A DNA stretch of 64,000 nucleotides from CAVTQY01 sp963736975 (GTDB taxonomy: Bacteria > Pseudomonadota > Alphaproteobacteria > Acetobacterales > Acetobacteraceae). The DNA lies in contig CAVTQY010000001.1 in the NCBI GenBank assembly GCA_963736975.1, forward strand, positions 4,092,001 to 4,156,000, given 5' to 3'. Below the pieces are notes generated by a model that was not told the DNA's origin, did not search any database, and was given only the letters and a program-made list of their open reading frames with translations. Position numbers and translations under genes: made by a program. Of this stretch, positions 42,203 to 51,951 are shown in pieces; positions within the stretch are counted from its first letter, which is position 1, and the number at the start of each line of letters is the position of its first letter.

Positions 42203-42485
42203 ATGGCTGATAGCCGCGAACCCACCTCCGCATCTTCCGATCCGGTGCAACGCGAGATCCTGCCTCCGACCGCCCAGTCCCGGCCCAATGCCGCGGCAGC
42301 GCGCGTTCTGGTCGGGCGGCTGGTGCGCGGCGGCGATATTTCGGCCGATCTGTTGCAACTGGTCGATGGACCGCTGGCCGAGGCGGTGTCCAAGGCGGCC
42401 GACTATGCCGGCACGGCGATCGCCCCGGGGACTGTCGAAACCTACAAAGCCGACTGGGCCGACTTCGGCCGCTGGGCACCCTGTG
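42203..42485 (+). pseudogene. N-terminal fragment of a tyrosine recombinase
   Basis: About 95 codons resemble the N-terminal core-binding part of a site-specific integrase, with SKAADYAGTAIAPGTVETYK and ADWADFGRW. Homology stops where the IS5-like element begins, and no catalytic domain follows anywhere in the window. It lies divergent from parD. Confidence 0.7.
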
Positions 42486-42513
42486 GTCTGGGTTTGCATC
42501 GATTCGGGGCAGC

Positions 42514-43275
42514 ATGGTCACAGGGTATTTCTGGTTGAACGACGGGCAGTGGGAGAAGATTGACCCATTGCTGCCCGTCTACATACGCGGCAAGCGACCG
42601 GTGGATGATCGGCGCGTGATCAGCGGCATCATCCAAGTCATCATCTCCGGTTGCCGATGGTCCGACGCACCGTTGGAATATGGGCCACGCAAGACACTGT
42701 ATAATCGGTTCGTGCGCTGGGCAGTGCGCGGGATCTGGGAGCGTGTGTTCATGGAACTTGCGCGCGCGGCGGCCACCGGCCGAAGCCTTACTGGACAGCA
42801 CGCATATCAAGGTCCACCGGTCGGCCAGCGCCGGGCGGCGAAAAGGGGGGTTCGCGTGGGATCGGGACGAGCCGCGGCGGGCGCAACACCAAAAACCCAT
42901 CTGATCGCTGATGCTCACGACCGACCCAAGGTCATCGCGCTGACCGGCGGTGAGCGCCACGATAGCGTGCCGGCGCAGGCAATATTGGCTCGACTGCCGC
43001 CCAATCTGCGCGTGATCGCCGATGCCGCTTACGACAGTGCCGAATTGCGCCGTTGGCTGGCGGACCGCGGCAGCCGCGTTATCATCCCCAACCGCAAGAA
43101 CCGAAAGCAGCCCTATCCGTTCGACGCCATCACCTATAGGCGGCGCAATATCGTCGAACGCACCTTCTGCCGCCTCAAGGACTTTCGACGCCTGGCAACC
43201 CGCTACGATCGGCTCGACGAAACTTTCGTCTCCACCCTCTGCATCGCCGCCGCCCTTGCCTACTTCCTCAAGTAG
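42514..43275 (+). pseudogene. IS5-family transposase with disrupted reading frame
   Basis: The first frame gives the IS5 start (WLNDGQWEKIDPLLP, DDRRVISGIIQVI, CRWSDAPLEYGPRKTLYNRF). The next stretch, with the first catalytic Asp in LLDSTHIKVHRSASAG, is in another frame from about 42775. SRGGRNTK is in a third, and the original frame returns at THLIADAHDRPKV, with IADAAYDSAELRRW (second Asp) and RRNIVERTFCRLKDFRRLA (Glu). Some IS427-group members use one programmed frameshift, but more than one change is needed here. Terminal repeats were not resolved. Confidence 0.8.
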
Positions 43276-43296
43276 TCAGATGAGTCTTCGCCCTAG

Positions 43297-44727
43297 CACT
43301 ACTTTGGCATTTTTGGAGGCAGGCGCATTTTCGGGATTTCCGCGACGCGATCGCATGTGATTCATGGTCGGTCGGCTGCGAGGAGAGCCGAGCGTGCAGG
43401 AGGGCTGGAGAGCAGAACTGGAGGACTGGCTGGCGCCGTTCCTGGCGGCTCTGGGGCATAAGTCCAGGGTTCGGATGTGCCCAGCTTATAGAGCCGGGCT
43501 GATTGGTGGTGGTGAGCGCAAGAGCATCCAGCCGATGGCGGCGCGCGACGAGGAGGTCGGCTACGATCAGCTCCATCACTTCATCGCCGACAGCGCGTGG
43601 AACGCGAAGCCCTTGGAGGGAATCCTGCTGGCCCAGGCTGACAAGATGCTCGGTGGCGATGGCGCCTGGCTGATCGTTGATGATACGGCGTTGCCGAAGA
43701 AAGGTGAACATTCGGTTGGCGTCGCACCGCAATACGCATCAGCGTTGGGCAAGAATGCCAACTGCCAGACGCTGGTGTCGCTGACACTCGCATCGGGTGA
43801 GGTCCCGTTGGCGGTGAGCCTACGGTTGTTTCTGCCCGAGAGCTGGACGTCAAATCCGGCACGGCTCGAACGCGCCGGCGTACCCGAAGAGAGCCGGAGC
43901 TATCATACTAAGCCCGAGATCGCCCTCCAGGAGATCGACCGCGTCCGTGCCGCGGGCCTGCGCTTCGGCTGCGTTCTGGCGGATGCAGGTTACGGGCTGA
44001 GCGCCCCTTTCCGGCAGGCCCTGAGCGAGCGCGGGCTTCGATGGGCGGTTGGCATTCCCTTCAAGCAGAAGGTCTATCCGGCGAATGTGGCACTGACCTT
44101 TCCGGTCACCGGACGGGGACGGCCACGCAAGCGCCACATCCCCGACGTCATGTCGATCCCCGCGCAGGCGATGTTGGACGCTGTACCCTGGCGCAGGATC
44201 AGCTGGCGCCGTGGCACAAAGGGTCGTCTCGCGGCGCGTTTTGCAGCGCTTCGCGTGCGCATTGCAGACGGTCCGCCACAGCGGATCGGCTCCATGGGTG
44301 CTCAGCATTTACCTGGGGAAGAGGCATGGCTTATCGGCGAACATCGCTCGACGGGTGAGCGAAAATACTATCTCTCAAATCTCCCCGCCAACACTCCGCT
44401 GATCCGGCTTGCAGGCGCAATCAAAGCACGCTGGATCTGTGAGCAGGCTCATCAGCAGCTCAAGGAGGAGTTGGGTCTCGACCACTTCGAAGGTCGGTCA
44501 TGGATCGGCCTGCATCGACATGCGTTGATGACCATGATCGCCTATGCTTTCCTGCAATCCCGTCGCCTCAAACAGAGGCAGCGGAAAAAAAGAGCCGCCG
44601 GGCCTCCACCGCAGCCGAGCTTGCCAGCAATCAGAGCCGCCATCATTGCTGCGTTCGCCCGCCCACCACCACGACGATGCCCCCATTGCAGGGCGCCGCT
44701 TATGCTTAAGAAACTGCCAAAGTAGTG
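43297..44727 (+). mobile_element. IS701-family insertion sequence, copy 1
   Basis: Inverted ends CACTACTTTGGCA (43297-43309) and TGCCAAAGTAGTG (44715-44727), flanked on both sides by CTAG (43293-43296, 44728-44731), which fits the YTAR target duplication of the family. It lies 17 bp after the IS5-like transposase. Confidence 0.88.
43364..44725 (+). CDS. IS701-family transposase
   Basis: A 453-aa DDE transposase. Motifs: QPMAARDEEVGYDQLHHFIA, WLIVDDTALPKKGEHSVGVA (first Asp), RFGCVLADAGYGLSAPFR (second Asp), RWICEQAHQQLKEELGLDHFEGRS (Glu) and WIGLHRHALMTMIAYAFLQ. Frame complete, ending two bases from the element end. It may be active. Confidence 0.93.
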   Translation: MVGRLRGEPSVQEGWRAELEDWLAPFLAALGHKSRVRMCPAYRAGLIGGGERKSIQPMAARDEEVGYDQLHHFIADSAWNAKPLEGILLAQADKMLGGDGAWLIVDDTALPKKGEHSVGVAPQYASALGKNANCQTLVSLTLASGEVPLAVSLRLFLPESWTSNPARLERAGVPEESRSYHTKPEIALQEIDRVRAAGLRFGCVLADAGYGLSAPFRQALSERGLRWAVGIPFKQKVYPANVALTFPVTGRGRPRKRHIPDVMSIPAQAMLDAVPWRRISWRRGTKGRLAARFAALRVRIADGPPQRIGSMGAQHLPGEEAWLIGEHRSTGERKYYLSNLPANTPLIRLAGAIKARWICEQAHQQLKEELGLDHFEGRSWIGLHRHALMTMIAYAFLQSRRLKQRQRKKRAAGPPPQPSLPAIRAAIIAAFARPPPRRCPHCRAPLMLKKLPK

Positions 44728-44820
44728 CTAGAGATAAAATCTCCGGGTTCCCGGTGGGTCGTGCTTGTTCCCGCGAACCGTGGCATCATGTCCAGGTGAA
44801 TAAGCTGAAAGGATGGGGGT

Positions 44821-44961
44821 ATGGCCAAGGGACAGAAAAGGTCCAATCGCGAAGCCAAGAAGCCCAAGAAAACCGCTGCCGAGCGGCTGAAAGCCAGTCA
44901 AGCGGCAACCAATATTCAAATTGCACGTATCGGCGATAAGGACGCTCCCAGGAAGTCGTAG
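44821..44961 (+). CDS. Small basic conserved protein, 46 aa
   Basis: Lys/Arg-rich protein beginning MAKGQKRSNREAKKPKK with an AAGGA site upstream. Near-identical small proteins are, from memory, widespread in rhizobial and related genomes. No known function; the N-terminal basic stretch suggests nucleic-acid or ribosome contact. It is a short survivor between two insertion sequences. Confidence 0.65.
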   Translation: MAKGQKRSNREAKKPKKTAAERLKASQAATNIQIARIGDKDAPRKS

Positions 44962-45917
44962 CAGTCGAGGCGCCGCTGCCATATCGGCGGCATCGGCGGC
45001 GGGGAGACTGGCTCTCCCGCTATCTCATCGGTCCACACCCCGAAGCTCGGCAGCGTGTTCGGATCGGATGTGTTATATTACTCATCGCCACGTCAACCGC
45101 ATCGCCCCGCGCCATCAGCACTCGCCGGGCTTTTGGCACGTTGCGTTCACTCGAAGACATGCCACGCGGCGCGCCAGGCGGCGAAGTCCATCGGAGAATA
45201 AGGCGACGTTGCCTCCTGGATGGCGTCCGTGAGACGGTCGATCTCGGTACGATCATCGACGTTGGCGGCAGCAAGGCGCAGCGTGGCACGCAGATCCTGC
45301 GCCAAGGTCTCGAAGCCAAGCCGTCGCCAGCCAGCCACATACCAGCTCTCGGATCCGGTTCTCGAAGGTATGTGGCCTCGTCGGTCCCACTTTCAGGCCA
45401 AAGCCTCGCAGGATCCCGCGAACGAGCCGGGCATACGAACAAGAGCACCCGAACGGCTCAATTGGAACATGACAAACGGTTTTACTCGTGGCACTCCACG
45501 AGCGGCCTGAGCGTGATTGCACTTGGACCTACTTGCATCTGCGCTTCCGCGTTTCGAACGCCTTAGCGGCAGAAAAATCTAGCCAGACTGGCATATTGCC
45601 ATGCTCCACCATCTGCCTCATATGTCTATACTAACTTTTTTAGGTCAGTTCATCTACGAACATAGTTAAAGCTATGACGAAGGCCCGTCGTCGGGGTCGC
45701 GGGGCCGTACCAGCGAGACTCAAGAGCGTCAAAAAGCGCTAACGGGAGCATTGCGCGCGATTGTCAGCGCGGACGAATCAGTCTGCCGAGCGCATAGCAT
45801 TCGGCGGCGGAAGAAGGCGTGGTAGGTTGCCAGAAGGATAGCGCCGATGATGGCGCAACGGGACTGTTAGAACTGTTGATATCGAGACCGGTTCCGCTGA
45901 TCCCGTCGAAAACCTAG
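44962..45917. other. Debris region with an IS110 remnant
   Basis: On the minus strand 45342-45429 encodes RLVRGILRGFGLKVG followed by a short FENRIRELV stretch, typical of the middle of IS110 transposases, with no start, end or catalytic Ser domain. A 63-codon minus-strand frame at 45147-45338 (FETLAQDLRATLRLAAANVD) adjoins it in another frame and is unrecognised. The rest has no coding features I can support. Confidence 0.5.
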
Positions 45918-47328
45918 CATTACAGTTGCGCTGAGGGCTGATCTCTGAATCGATGCGGAACCATGACTCGATTCGGAGGTCGCGGTGTCGGGTGCGTCGA
46001 TCGAGACGACATTGGAACTCTGGGCGTCGGCGCTGCGCGACCTGAAGGCGCGGATGCGGCCACTGTTCAAGCAAGACCGGATGGCGGTCTCTGCCGGGCT
46101 GTTCCTGGATGGGCTGCTCGGCGAGGAACGTCGCAAGACTGGCTGGGCGCGCGCTGAGGCGGCGGGTGATCCCGGCCCCTGGCGACAGCAATCGGTACTG
46201 GGGCGTGGACAATGGGATGCCGACGGGCTGCGCGACATTGTGCGCGAATACGCCGTTGAGAAGTTGGGCGACGCCAATGCGGTATTGGTGATCGACGAGA
46301 CCGGATTTCTGAAACAAGGCAAAGCTTCGTGCGGTGTGGCGCGCCAATACACTGGCTCTGCCGGCAAGATCACGAACTGCCAGATCGGCGTCTTCGCGGC
46401 CTATGTCTCGTGCCACGGCCATGCCTTCATCGATCGCTCCCTCTATCTGCCGAAAGCCTGGACTGACGATCCGGCCCGTCTGGCAGCTGCGCACGTGCCG
46501 CAAGAGGCGGCGTTCGCGACCAAGCCACGCATCGCGGTCGGCATGATCAAGCGGGCGCTGGCTGCACAAGTGCCATTCGCATGGGTGGCCGCCGACGCCG
46601 TGTATGGCGTGGGTGAGGTCGAACAGGTGCTGCGCCGGGCCGGCAAGGGGTATGTGCTTGGGGTGACGAGCACCCATCAGGTCCGTTCCTGGGGCAAGGG
46701 ACAGCTGATCAGCGGCACGGCAGAGACGGTTGCCGCATCCCGCCCACCGCAGGACTGGCAACGCCTGTCGGCCGGGGCTGGAACCAAAGGGCCGCGCCTG
46801 CACGAGTGGTGTTACGTGAAACTCGCGGACCTGTCAGGCGACGAATATGGCGGCAAACAACACGAGGTCTGGACACGCGGATTGCTGATCCGCCGCCACA
46901 TCGCCGACGGCGCGCTGGCGTTCTTTTCGACCTGGTGTCCCGCTGGGACGCCGCTCTCAACGTTGGCCGCCATCGAGGGCCACCGCGGGCTATTGAGGAC
47001 AGTTTCGAGACGGCGAAAAACGAACTGGGCCTGGATCACAACGAGACCCGGTCGTGGCACGGTTGGCATCGCCACGTCTCACTGGTGATGCTGGCCTTCG
47101 CCATGATGGCGAGCATCCGACACAAGGCCAACGTGATCACCGGCGCGCCGAAAAAAACATCAGCACGACCGCGCTTGTCCGTTGGTCGCTTCAGGAAGTC
47201 CGACGCATCGCGACACGGCTCGCACGACGGCGAATAAACCCTGCCCACATCATCGCCTGGTCACTCTGGCGACGGGCACATCAAGCCGCCGCACAAGCAG
47301 CTCATCAGCGCAAATCGCAACTGTAATG
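45918..47328 (+). mobile_element. IS701-family insertion sequence, copy 2 (different type, decayed)
   Basis: Inverted ends CATTACAGTTGCG (45918-45930) and CGCAACTGTAATG (47316-47328). Flanks are CTAG on the left and CTAA on the right, both fitting YTAR but differing in one base. It interrupts a glsB-like gene at its right border. Confidence 0.82.
45985..47326 (+). pseudogene. IS701-family transposase with two frameshifts
   Basis: Start MSGASIETTLELWASALRDL; motifs VLVIDETGFLKQGKASCGVA (first Asp), FAWVAADAVYGVGEVEQVL (second Asp). The frame is lost near 46980; IEDSFETAKNELGLDHNETR (Glu region) and WHGWHRHVSLVMLAFAMM are in a second frame. After a poly-A run near 47150 the C-terminal VRWSLQEVRRIATRLA and IIAWSLWRRAHQAAAQ are in a third frame up to 47326. 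It is unrelated at sequence level to copy 1. Confidence 0.85.
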
Positions 47329-47331
47329 CTA

Positions 47332-47485
47332 AAGCTGCCATCCGCCCGCGACCGCGCCGATCATGCCGAGCGCCGATCGTGCCGAGTAGCGCATCGACGA
47401 TAGTGCCTTCCCCCGTGGTGCTGACGGTCTTGCTCGCGATCAGGCCCATCCCCAGACCGAGCAGGATCCATATGATCATAGCCAT
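47332..47485 (-). pseudogene. glsB/transglycosylase-associated membrane protein, truncated
   Basis: Starts MAMIIWILLGLGMGLIASK, then TGEGTIVDALLGTIGA, the N-terminal pattern of GlsB/YeaQ/YmgE small stress membrane proteins. The following MIGAVAGG is in another frame, implying a small indel, and the gene is then cut by the right end of the second IS701-like element. The product would be non-functional. Confidence 0.75.
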
Positions 47486-47925
47486 GCGACACTCCAAATT
47501 CTGAAGTCCGCTGCTCGGAGCCCCACTGTTCTGCGTCCCGAGCTCCACGAGCGTGCCGTTACCAACCACCAATCACAGTCACGCCGCCGACAGTCATCAA
47601 GGATGATTTCACAGGAATTCTCGAGGCATCAGGCTGACCGATCTGATAGACCTCTATCATAGCAGTTGGTCAGGCATGGCAGGAGGCCCGGAAACTACTC
47701 ACATAGCGCAAGGAGCCGCTGTTCAACCTGCCTTCCCGTTGCCAATCATCTGGGTCTTTCCGGCGCCTTGGAGGGTCGCGGCATGAGTAGTTTCCGAGGC
47801 TGCTCCTCGCTGGCTTCCCGCGGCTATGGTCTGGAGCGGCAATGCTCTGGCAATGCTCTACGATCGCATCGTGCAGCGATCGCGTAGCCCAGCGCGGACC
47901 CGGGATACAAAAAGGGGCTAAAGAA
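47486..47925. repeat. Spacer with an inverted repeat pair shared with 62663-62675
   Basis: CGGAAACTACTCA (47689-47701) and TGAGTAGTTTCCG (47784-47796) are exact inverses about 80 bp apart. The second, extended to TGAGTAGTTTCCGAG, recurs at 62663-62677, so copies flank the metabolic block. It may be a MITE-like element or the end of a transposon. No gene was seen in this spacer. Confidence 0.5.
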
Positions 47926-50349
47926 ATGGACGCACCAACGTTGACGCGAGAGATACAGGACGGGAAAGGTGCCACCCGGACTCCCGGCGGGGACCAGACG
48001 CTGAGCGTCGACGAATTGCGTCGGATGAACGCCTACTGGCGGGCCGCCAATTACCTGTCCGTCGGACAGATTTATCTCTACGACAATCCACTCCTGCGCG
48101 AGCCGTTGAAAATGGCTCACGTCAAACCTCTGGTCGTCGGACATTGGGGAACGACGCCGGGCCAGAACTTCATCTACGTCCACCTCAACCGGGTGATCAA
48201 GGAGCATGATCTGGACATGATCTACATCGCCGGTCCTGGTCATGGAGGCCCGTCCCTGGTGGGGAATGTCTATCTCGAAGGGACGTGGAGCGAGGTTTAT
48301 CCGAACGTCACCCAGGATGAAGCCGGACTGAAAAAGCTGTTCAAGCAGTTCTCGTTTCCGGGTGGCATTTCGAGTCACGTGGCGCCGACGACCCCCGGAT
48401 CTATCCATGAAGGCGGCGAGCTTGGCTATTCGCTCAGTCATGCCTTCGGCGCGGCGTTCGATAACCCGGACCTGATCGTCGCGTGCATCGTCGGCGATGG
48501 CGAGGCGGAGACGGGTCCCCTGGCGACAGCATGGCAGTCCAACAAGTTCCTCGATCCAATCACCGACGGCGCCGTGCTGCCGATCCTGCATCTGAACGGC
48601 TATAAGATCAGCAATCCGACCGTGCTGTCCCGCATCGAGCATGAGGAACTGGAACAGTTTTTCCGCGGGTGCGGTTGGGCGCCTTACTTCGTCGAGGGCG
48701 ACGATCCGACAACAATGCATGAACTCATGGCTGCCACCCTTGAGCGCGCCGTCGAGGATATCCGGCAGTTACAGACCACCGCCCGGGCCACCAAGGATCC
48801 CTCCCGGCCGCGCTGGCCAATGATTGTTCTGAGATCGCCCAAGGGTTGGACCGGGCCTAAAATCGTCGACGGGCTGCAGGTCGAGGGAACCTTCCGGGCG
48901 CACCAAGTACCGCTCCTTGTCGATCAGGCTCATCCGGAGCATGTCGCGCAACTCGAAAGCTGGATGAAAAGCTACAAGCCCGAGGAGTTGTTTGACGCGA
49001 CCGGGCGGCTGATAGCGGAATTGGCGGAGCTTGCGCCCAAGGGTGACCGGCGAATGGGCTCCAACCCACACGCCAATGGCGGGGTTCTGCTGCACGACTT
49101 GCGAATGCCTGATTTCCGCGTTCATGCAGTTAACGTGCCGTCGCCCGGAGCGGTGGAGGGACAAGATAGTCTTGTGCTCGGCGAGTTCTTTAAGGACATC
49201 GTCGAGCTGAATGAGGGCAATTTCCGGATTTTTGGTCCCGATGAGACACTGTCGAATCTGCTCGGCGCTGTCTTCCAGGTCACTAACCGCCAATGGAATG
49301 CGCAAAAGGTTGAAAACGATGAGTTCCTGGCACCCGCCGGCCGCGTTCTCGACTCGATGCTCAGCGAGCACCAGTGCCAGGGGTGGCTGGAAGGCTATCT
49401 GCTGACCGGGCGGCATGGCCTATTCAACAGTTACGAGGCATTTATTCGCATCGTCGACTCCATGTTCAGCCAGCATGCCAAATGGCTGAAAGTGACACGC
49501 GAACTTCCCTGGCGCCGGAACATCGCTTCACTGAACTATTTGCTCGCGTCCCATGTCTGGCAGCAGGATCACAACGGCTTTACGCACCAGGACCCGGGCT
49601 TCCTCGACCATGTCATCAACAAAAAGGCGGACGTCGTCCGCGTCTATCTGCCACCCGATGCCAACTGCCTGTTGTCGACCTTCGATCACTGCCTGCGCAG
49701 CCGGCACTATGTGAACGTCGTCGTCGCCGGCAAACACGCCCTGCCGCAGTGGCTGACCATTGACGAGGCTGTGGTGCATTGCACCCAAGGCCTCGGCATC
49801 TGGCAATGGGCTAGCAACGATCAGGATAGCGAACCGGACGTCGTGATGGCCTGTTGCGGCGATACGCCGACGCTGGAGGTGCTGGCGGCCGTGTCGATCC
49901 TCCGGGAGCATCTGCCCGATCTGAAGATCCGGGTGATCAACGTTGTCGATCTGATGAAGCTACAGTCGGCGAGCGAGCATCCGCATGGTCTGAGTGAGAC
50001 CGATTACGATGCGCTTTTCACAAGAGACAAGCATATCGTCTTCGGCTTTCATGGTTATTCCTCGCTGGTGCACAGGCTGACGTATCGCCGGACTAACCGT
50101 AACCTTCATGTGCGCGGCTACAAGGAAGAGGGCACGATCACCACGGCCTTCGACATGCGCGTGCAGAACGACCTGGACCGCTTTCATCTCGTGCAGGACG
50201 TCGTCGACCGCCTGCCGCATCTCGGCAGCAAGGGGGCCTATCTGAAGCAGATGGTCCAGAACAAGCTCGTTGAGCACAAGCTGTACATCGACAAACATGG
50301 CGAAGATCTGCCGGAAATCCGCAGCTGGAAGTGGGGCGTCGCCACTTGA
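47926..50349 (+). CDS. xfp: Phosphoketolase (xylulose-5-P/fructose-6-P)
   Basis: A 807-aa thiamine-diphosphate enzyme cleaving xylulose 5-phosphate or fructose 6-phosphate to acetyl phosphate plus glyceraldehyde 3-phosphate or erythrose 4-phosphate. Motifs: VVGHWGTTPGQNFIYVHLNR, YIAGPGHGGPSLVGN, SIHEGGELGYSLSHAFGAAF, and the ThDP motif VGDGEAETGPLATAWQSNKF. The C-terminal part has WHHQRFLR-equivalent KWLKVTRELPWRRNIASLNY and VINVVDLMKLQ. Start 47926 has AAGGGG upstream. Complete. An aldolase remnant overlaps its stop, so it was part of an operon for acetyl-phosphate production. Confidence 0.95.
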   Translation: MDAPTLTREIQDGKGATRTPGGDQTLSVDELRRMNAYWRAANYLSVGQIYLYDNPLLREPLKMAHVKPLVVGHWGTTPGQNFIYVHLNRVIKEHDLDMIYIAGPGHGGPSLVGNVYLEGTWSEVYPNVTQDEAGLKKLFKQFSFPGGISSHVAPTTPGSIHEGGELGYSLSHAFGAAFDNPDLIVACIVGDGEAETGPLATAWQSNKFLDPITDGAVLPILHLNGYKISNPTVLSRIEHEELEQFFRGCGWAPYFVEGDDPTTMHELMAATLERAVEDIRQLQTTARATKDPSRPRWPMIVLRSPKGWTGPKIVDGLQVEGTFRAHQVPLLVDQAHPEHVAQLESWMKSYKPEELFDATGRLIAELAELAPKGDRRMGSNPHANGGVLLHDLRMPDFRVHAVNVPSPGAVEGQDSLVLGEFFKDIVELNEGNFRIFGPDETLSNLLGAVFQVTNRQWNAQKVENDEFLAPAGRVLDSMLSEHQCQGWLEGYLLTGRHGLFNSYEAFIRIVDSMFSQHAKWLKVTRELPWRRNIASLNYLLASHVWQQDHNGFTHQDPGFLDHVINKKADVVRVYLPPDANCLLSTFDHCLRSRHYVNVVVAGKHALPQWLTIDEAVVHCTQGLGIWQWASNDQDSEPDVVMACCGDTPTLEVLAAVSILREHLPDLKIRVINVVDLMKLQSASEHPHGLSETDYDALFTRDKHIVFGFHGYSSLVHRLTYRRTNRNLHVRGYKEEGTITTAFDMRVQNDLDRFHLVQDVVDRLPHLGSKGAYLKQMVQNKLVEHKLYIDKHGEDLPEIRSWKWGVAT

Positions 50350-50997
50350 CCGCGCAAGAGCTCATCCACACCGCCCACAAGCTCGTGCGCGACGGCAAGG
50401 GCCCTCTCGCGATGGACGAGAGAATTCCACCTGCAACAAGCGATTTGTCAGTCCTGGCATCCCGCCGACCCAAGAGGCAAGGCGCGCCGATCGCCAATTG
50501 ATTCTGACCACCGTGAGCACACAATGGAGCGATGCCGAGAGGTCACCGAGGAAACGCTTCGGAGCGTCTTCAACCACCTGTACACAAAACATGTCATGGT
50601 CGAGGGTATGATCCTAAAGCCCAACATGGTGCTTCCGGGACTGAGCTGTCCGAAGCGGGAGACGGTGGACGAGGTGGCCCGCGGCGACGGTCCAAAATGT
50701 CTCCTCAGGGGCGCTCCTGCTGGCGTGCCGGGGATTGCGTTCCTGTCGGGTGGTCAATCCAGTGAGCTTCCCTCCGACCGCCTCAATAGGATGAACGTCA
50801 TCGCGTGATCGCCGGCCGCGCGGCTGCCTTGGCCGTTGATGTTTTCGTTCGCGCGTGCGGCCCAGGAGCCAGCGTGGGGAATTCAGCGGGGTCAGGAAAC
50901 CCGTGTTGCGGTGGCCCAGGATGCCCTCGCCCATCGCGCGAGCTGCAATTCTGCTGCGCTGCTCGGCGAATACAAGGCTGCAACGGAGCGCACGTGA
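50346..50997 (+). pseudogene. Class I fructose-bisphosphate aldolase with internal deletion
   Basis: The N-terminus TAQELIHTAHKLVRDGKG with LAMDE is in one frame, TCNKRFVSPGIPPTQEARRA and LILTT in another. Then the middle of the enzyme, over 100 residues including the Schiff-base region, is missing, and the text resumes at about 50526 with REVTEETLRSVFNHLYTKH, MILKPNMVLPGLSCPK, VPGIAFLSGGQSSEL and finally, in a further frame, SFARAAQEPAWGIQRGQE. The order and family are clear. The product cannot be active. Confidence 0.85.
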
Positions 50998-51609
50998 TCA
51001 CGACGTCAGCGACGCGGCTTAGCCTTTATTTCATCCGGCATGGTCAGACTGAGTGGTCGCTTACCGGGCAGCACACGCCGCACGGACATCCCGTTGACTC
51101 CGGACGGTGAAGACGAGGCGCGCGAACTCACCCCATGGCTCAGCCATATCCAGTTTTCTCGCGTGTTCACCAGTCCCCGGCAACGTGCACGACGTACATG
51201 CGTGTTGGCCAGGCTGGGCGATAGGGCCATGCTCGAGCCCGACTTGGCTGAATGGGACTACGGCGAGTACCGAGGGCAAGCTTTCTTCGGACATTTGGAA
51301 GGAACGACCAGGCTGGAACGTTCTTCGGGACGGCTGTCCTGGCGGCGAAATGCCGGCGGATGTCTCCGTACGTGCTGATCGGCTAATCAAGCATATCTGC
51401 TCGATGGACGGGAACATCGCGCTTTTTTCTCACGGCGAATTTGGGCTCGCGCTGGCCGCGCGGTGGATCGGACTGCCCGTGGTGGAGGGACAGCATTTCT
51501 TACTTGGCACGGCGTCGCTCAGTATTCTCAGCTATAACCCACCCACCCAGAGATGCGAGTGATCACGCTGTGGAACGCCACCCCAGCATTTTTGGTGCAC
51601 AGCTCATAG
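50994..51609 (+). pseudogene. Histidine phosphatase (phosphoglycerate-mutase-like), frameshifted
   Basis: A GTG overlapping the aldolase stop begins RLSLYFIRHGQTEWSLTGQH with the catalytic RHG motif. RTDIPLTPDGEDEARELTPW and VFTSPRQRARRTC, LAEWDYGEYRGQ are in the next frame. IKHICSMDGNIALFSHGEFG, with the second catalytic His, and ARWIGLPVVEGQHFLLGTAS are in a third. The end, MRVITLWNATPAF, is in a further frame. At least three small indels are needed. Such phosphatases are regular neighbours of xfp. Confidence 0.85.
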
Positions 51610-51951
51610 AGCGAGTCCGATAAAACGCGTACGTCGCGTCTATGGTCGCCCGTGAATCATCCCGAATCCGCTGCGAAGCAAGCCTCCCCAACCGGGATCC
51701 CATTTTCCTGCTGATTGACAGGAGCCAGCGTAGTTCGGTCAGACTGAGGGTTGGCTACGGCGTGCTAACCACAGTCGTAGTGCTGCCCGGCGCCATATAA
51801 GCCGGCCCCGAGGTCGTGTACGTGGTGCTGGTGCTGGTTGGCGCCACATAGCGTTTGTCGTCGCCGGGATGTAGGTGGTGGCGGTCGTCTGACCACAAAG
51901 CCTCGGAATCTACGTTTCTATAGCGATTGCGCGGCAAGGCCAGCCAGCAGC
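51610..51951. other. Spacer with a possible coding remnant
   Basis: On the minus strand 51755-51900 reads as a Thr/Ser-rich stretch (DDKRYVAPTSTSTTYTTSGP, YMAPGSTTTVVSTP). It could be the tail of a lost secreted protein; no start or family is recognised. Nothing else is seen. Confidence 0.35.

Noticed and set aside
42514..43275. Programmed frameshift in the IS5-like transposase
   Set aside because: More than one frame change is needed and no slippery A-run lies at the first switch, so decay or error is more likely.
45674..45742. 22-codon Arg-rich frame (MTKARRRGRGAVPARLKS)
   Set aside because: Too short and unsupported; it may be a fragment of a lost gene in an IS-rich region.
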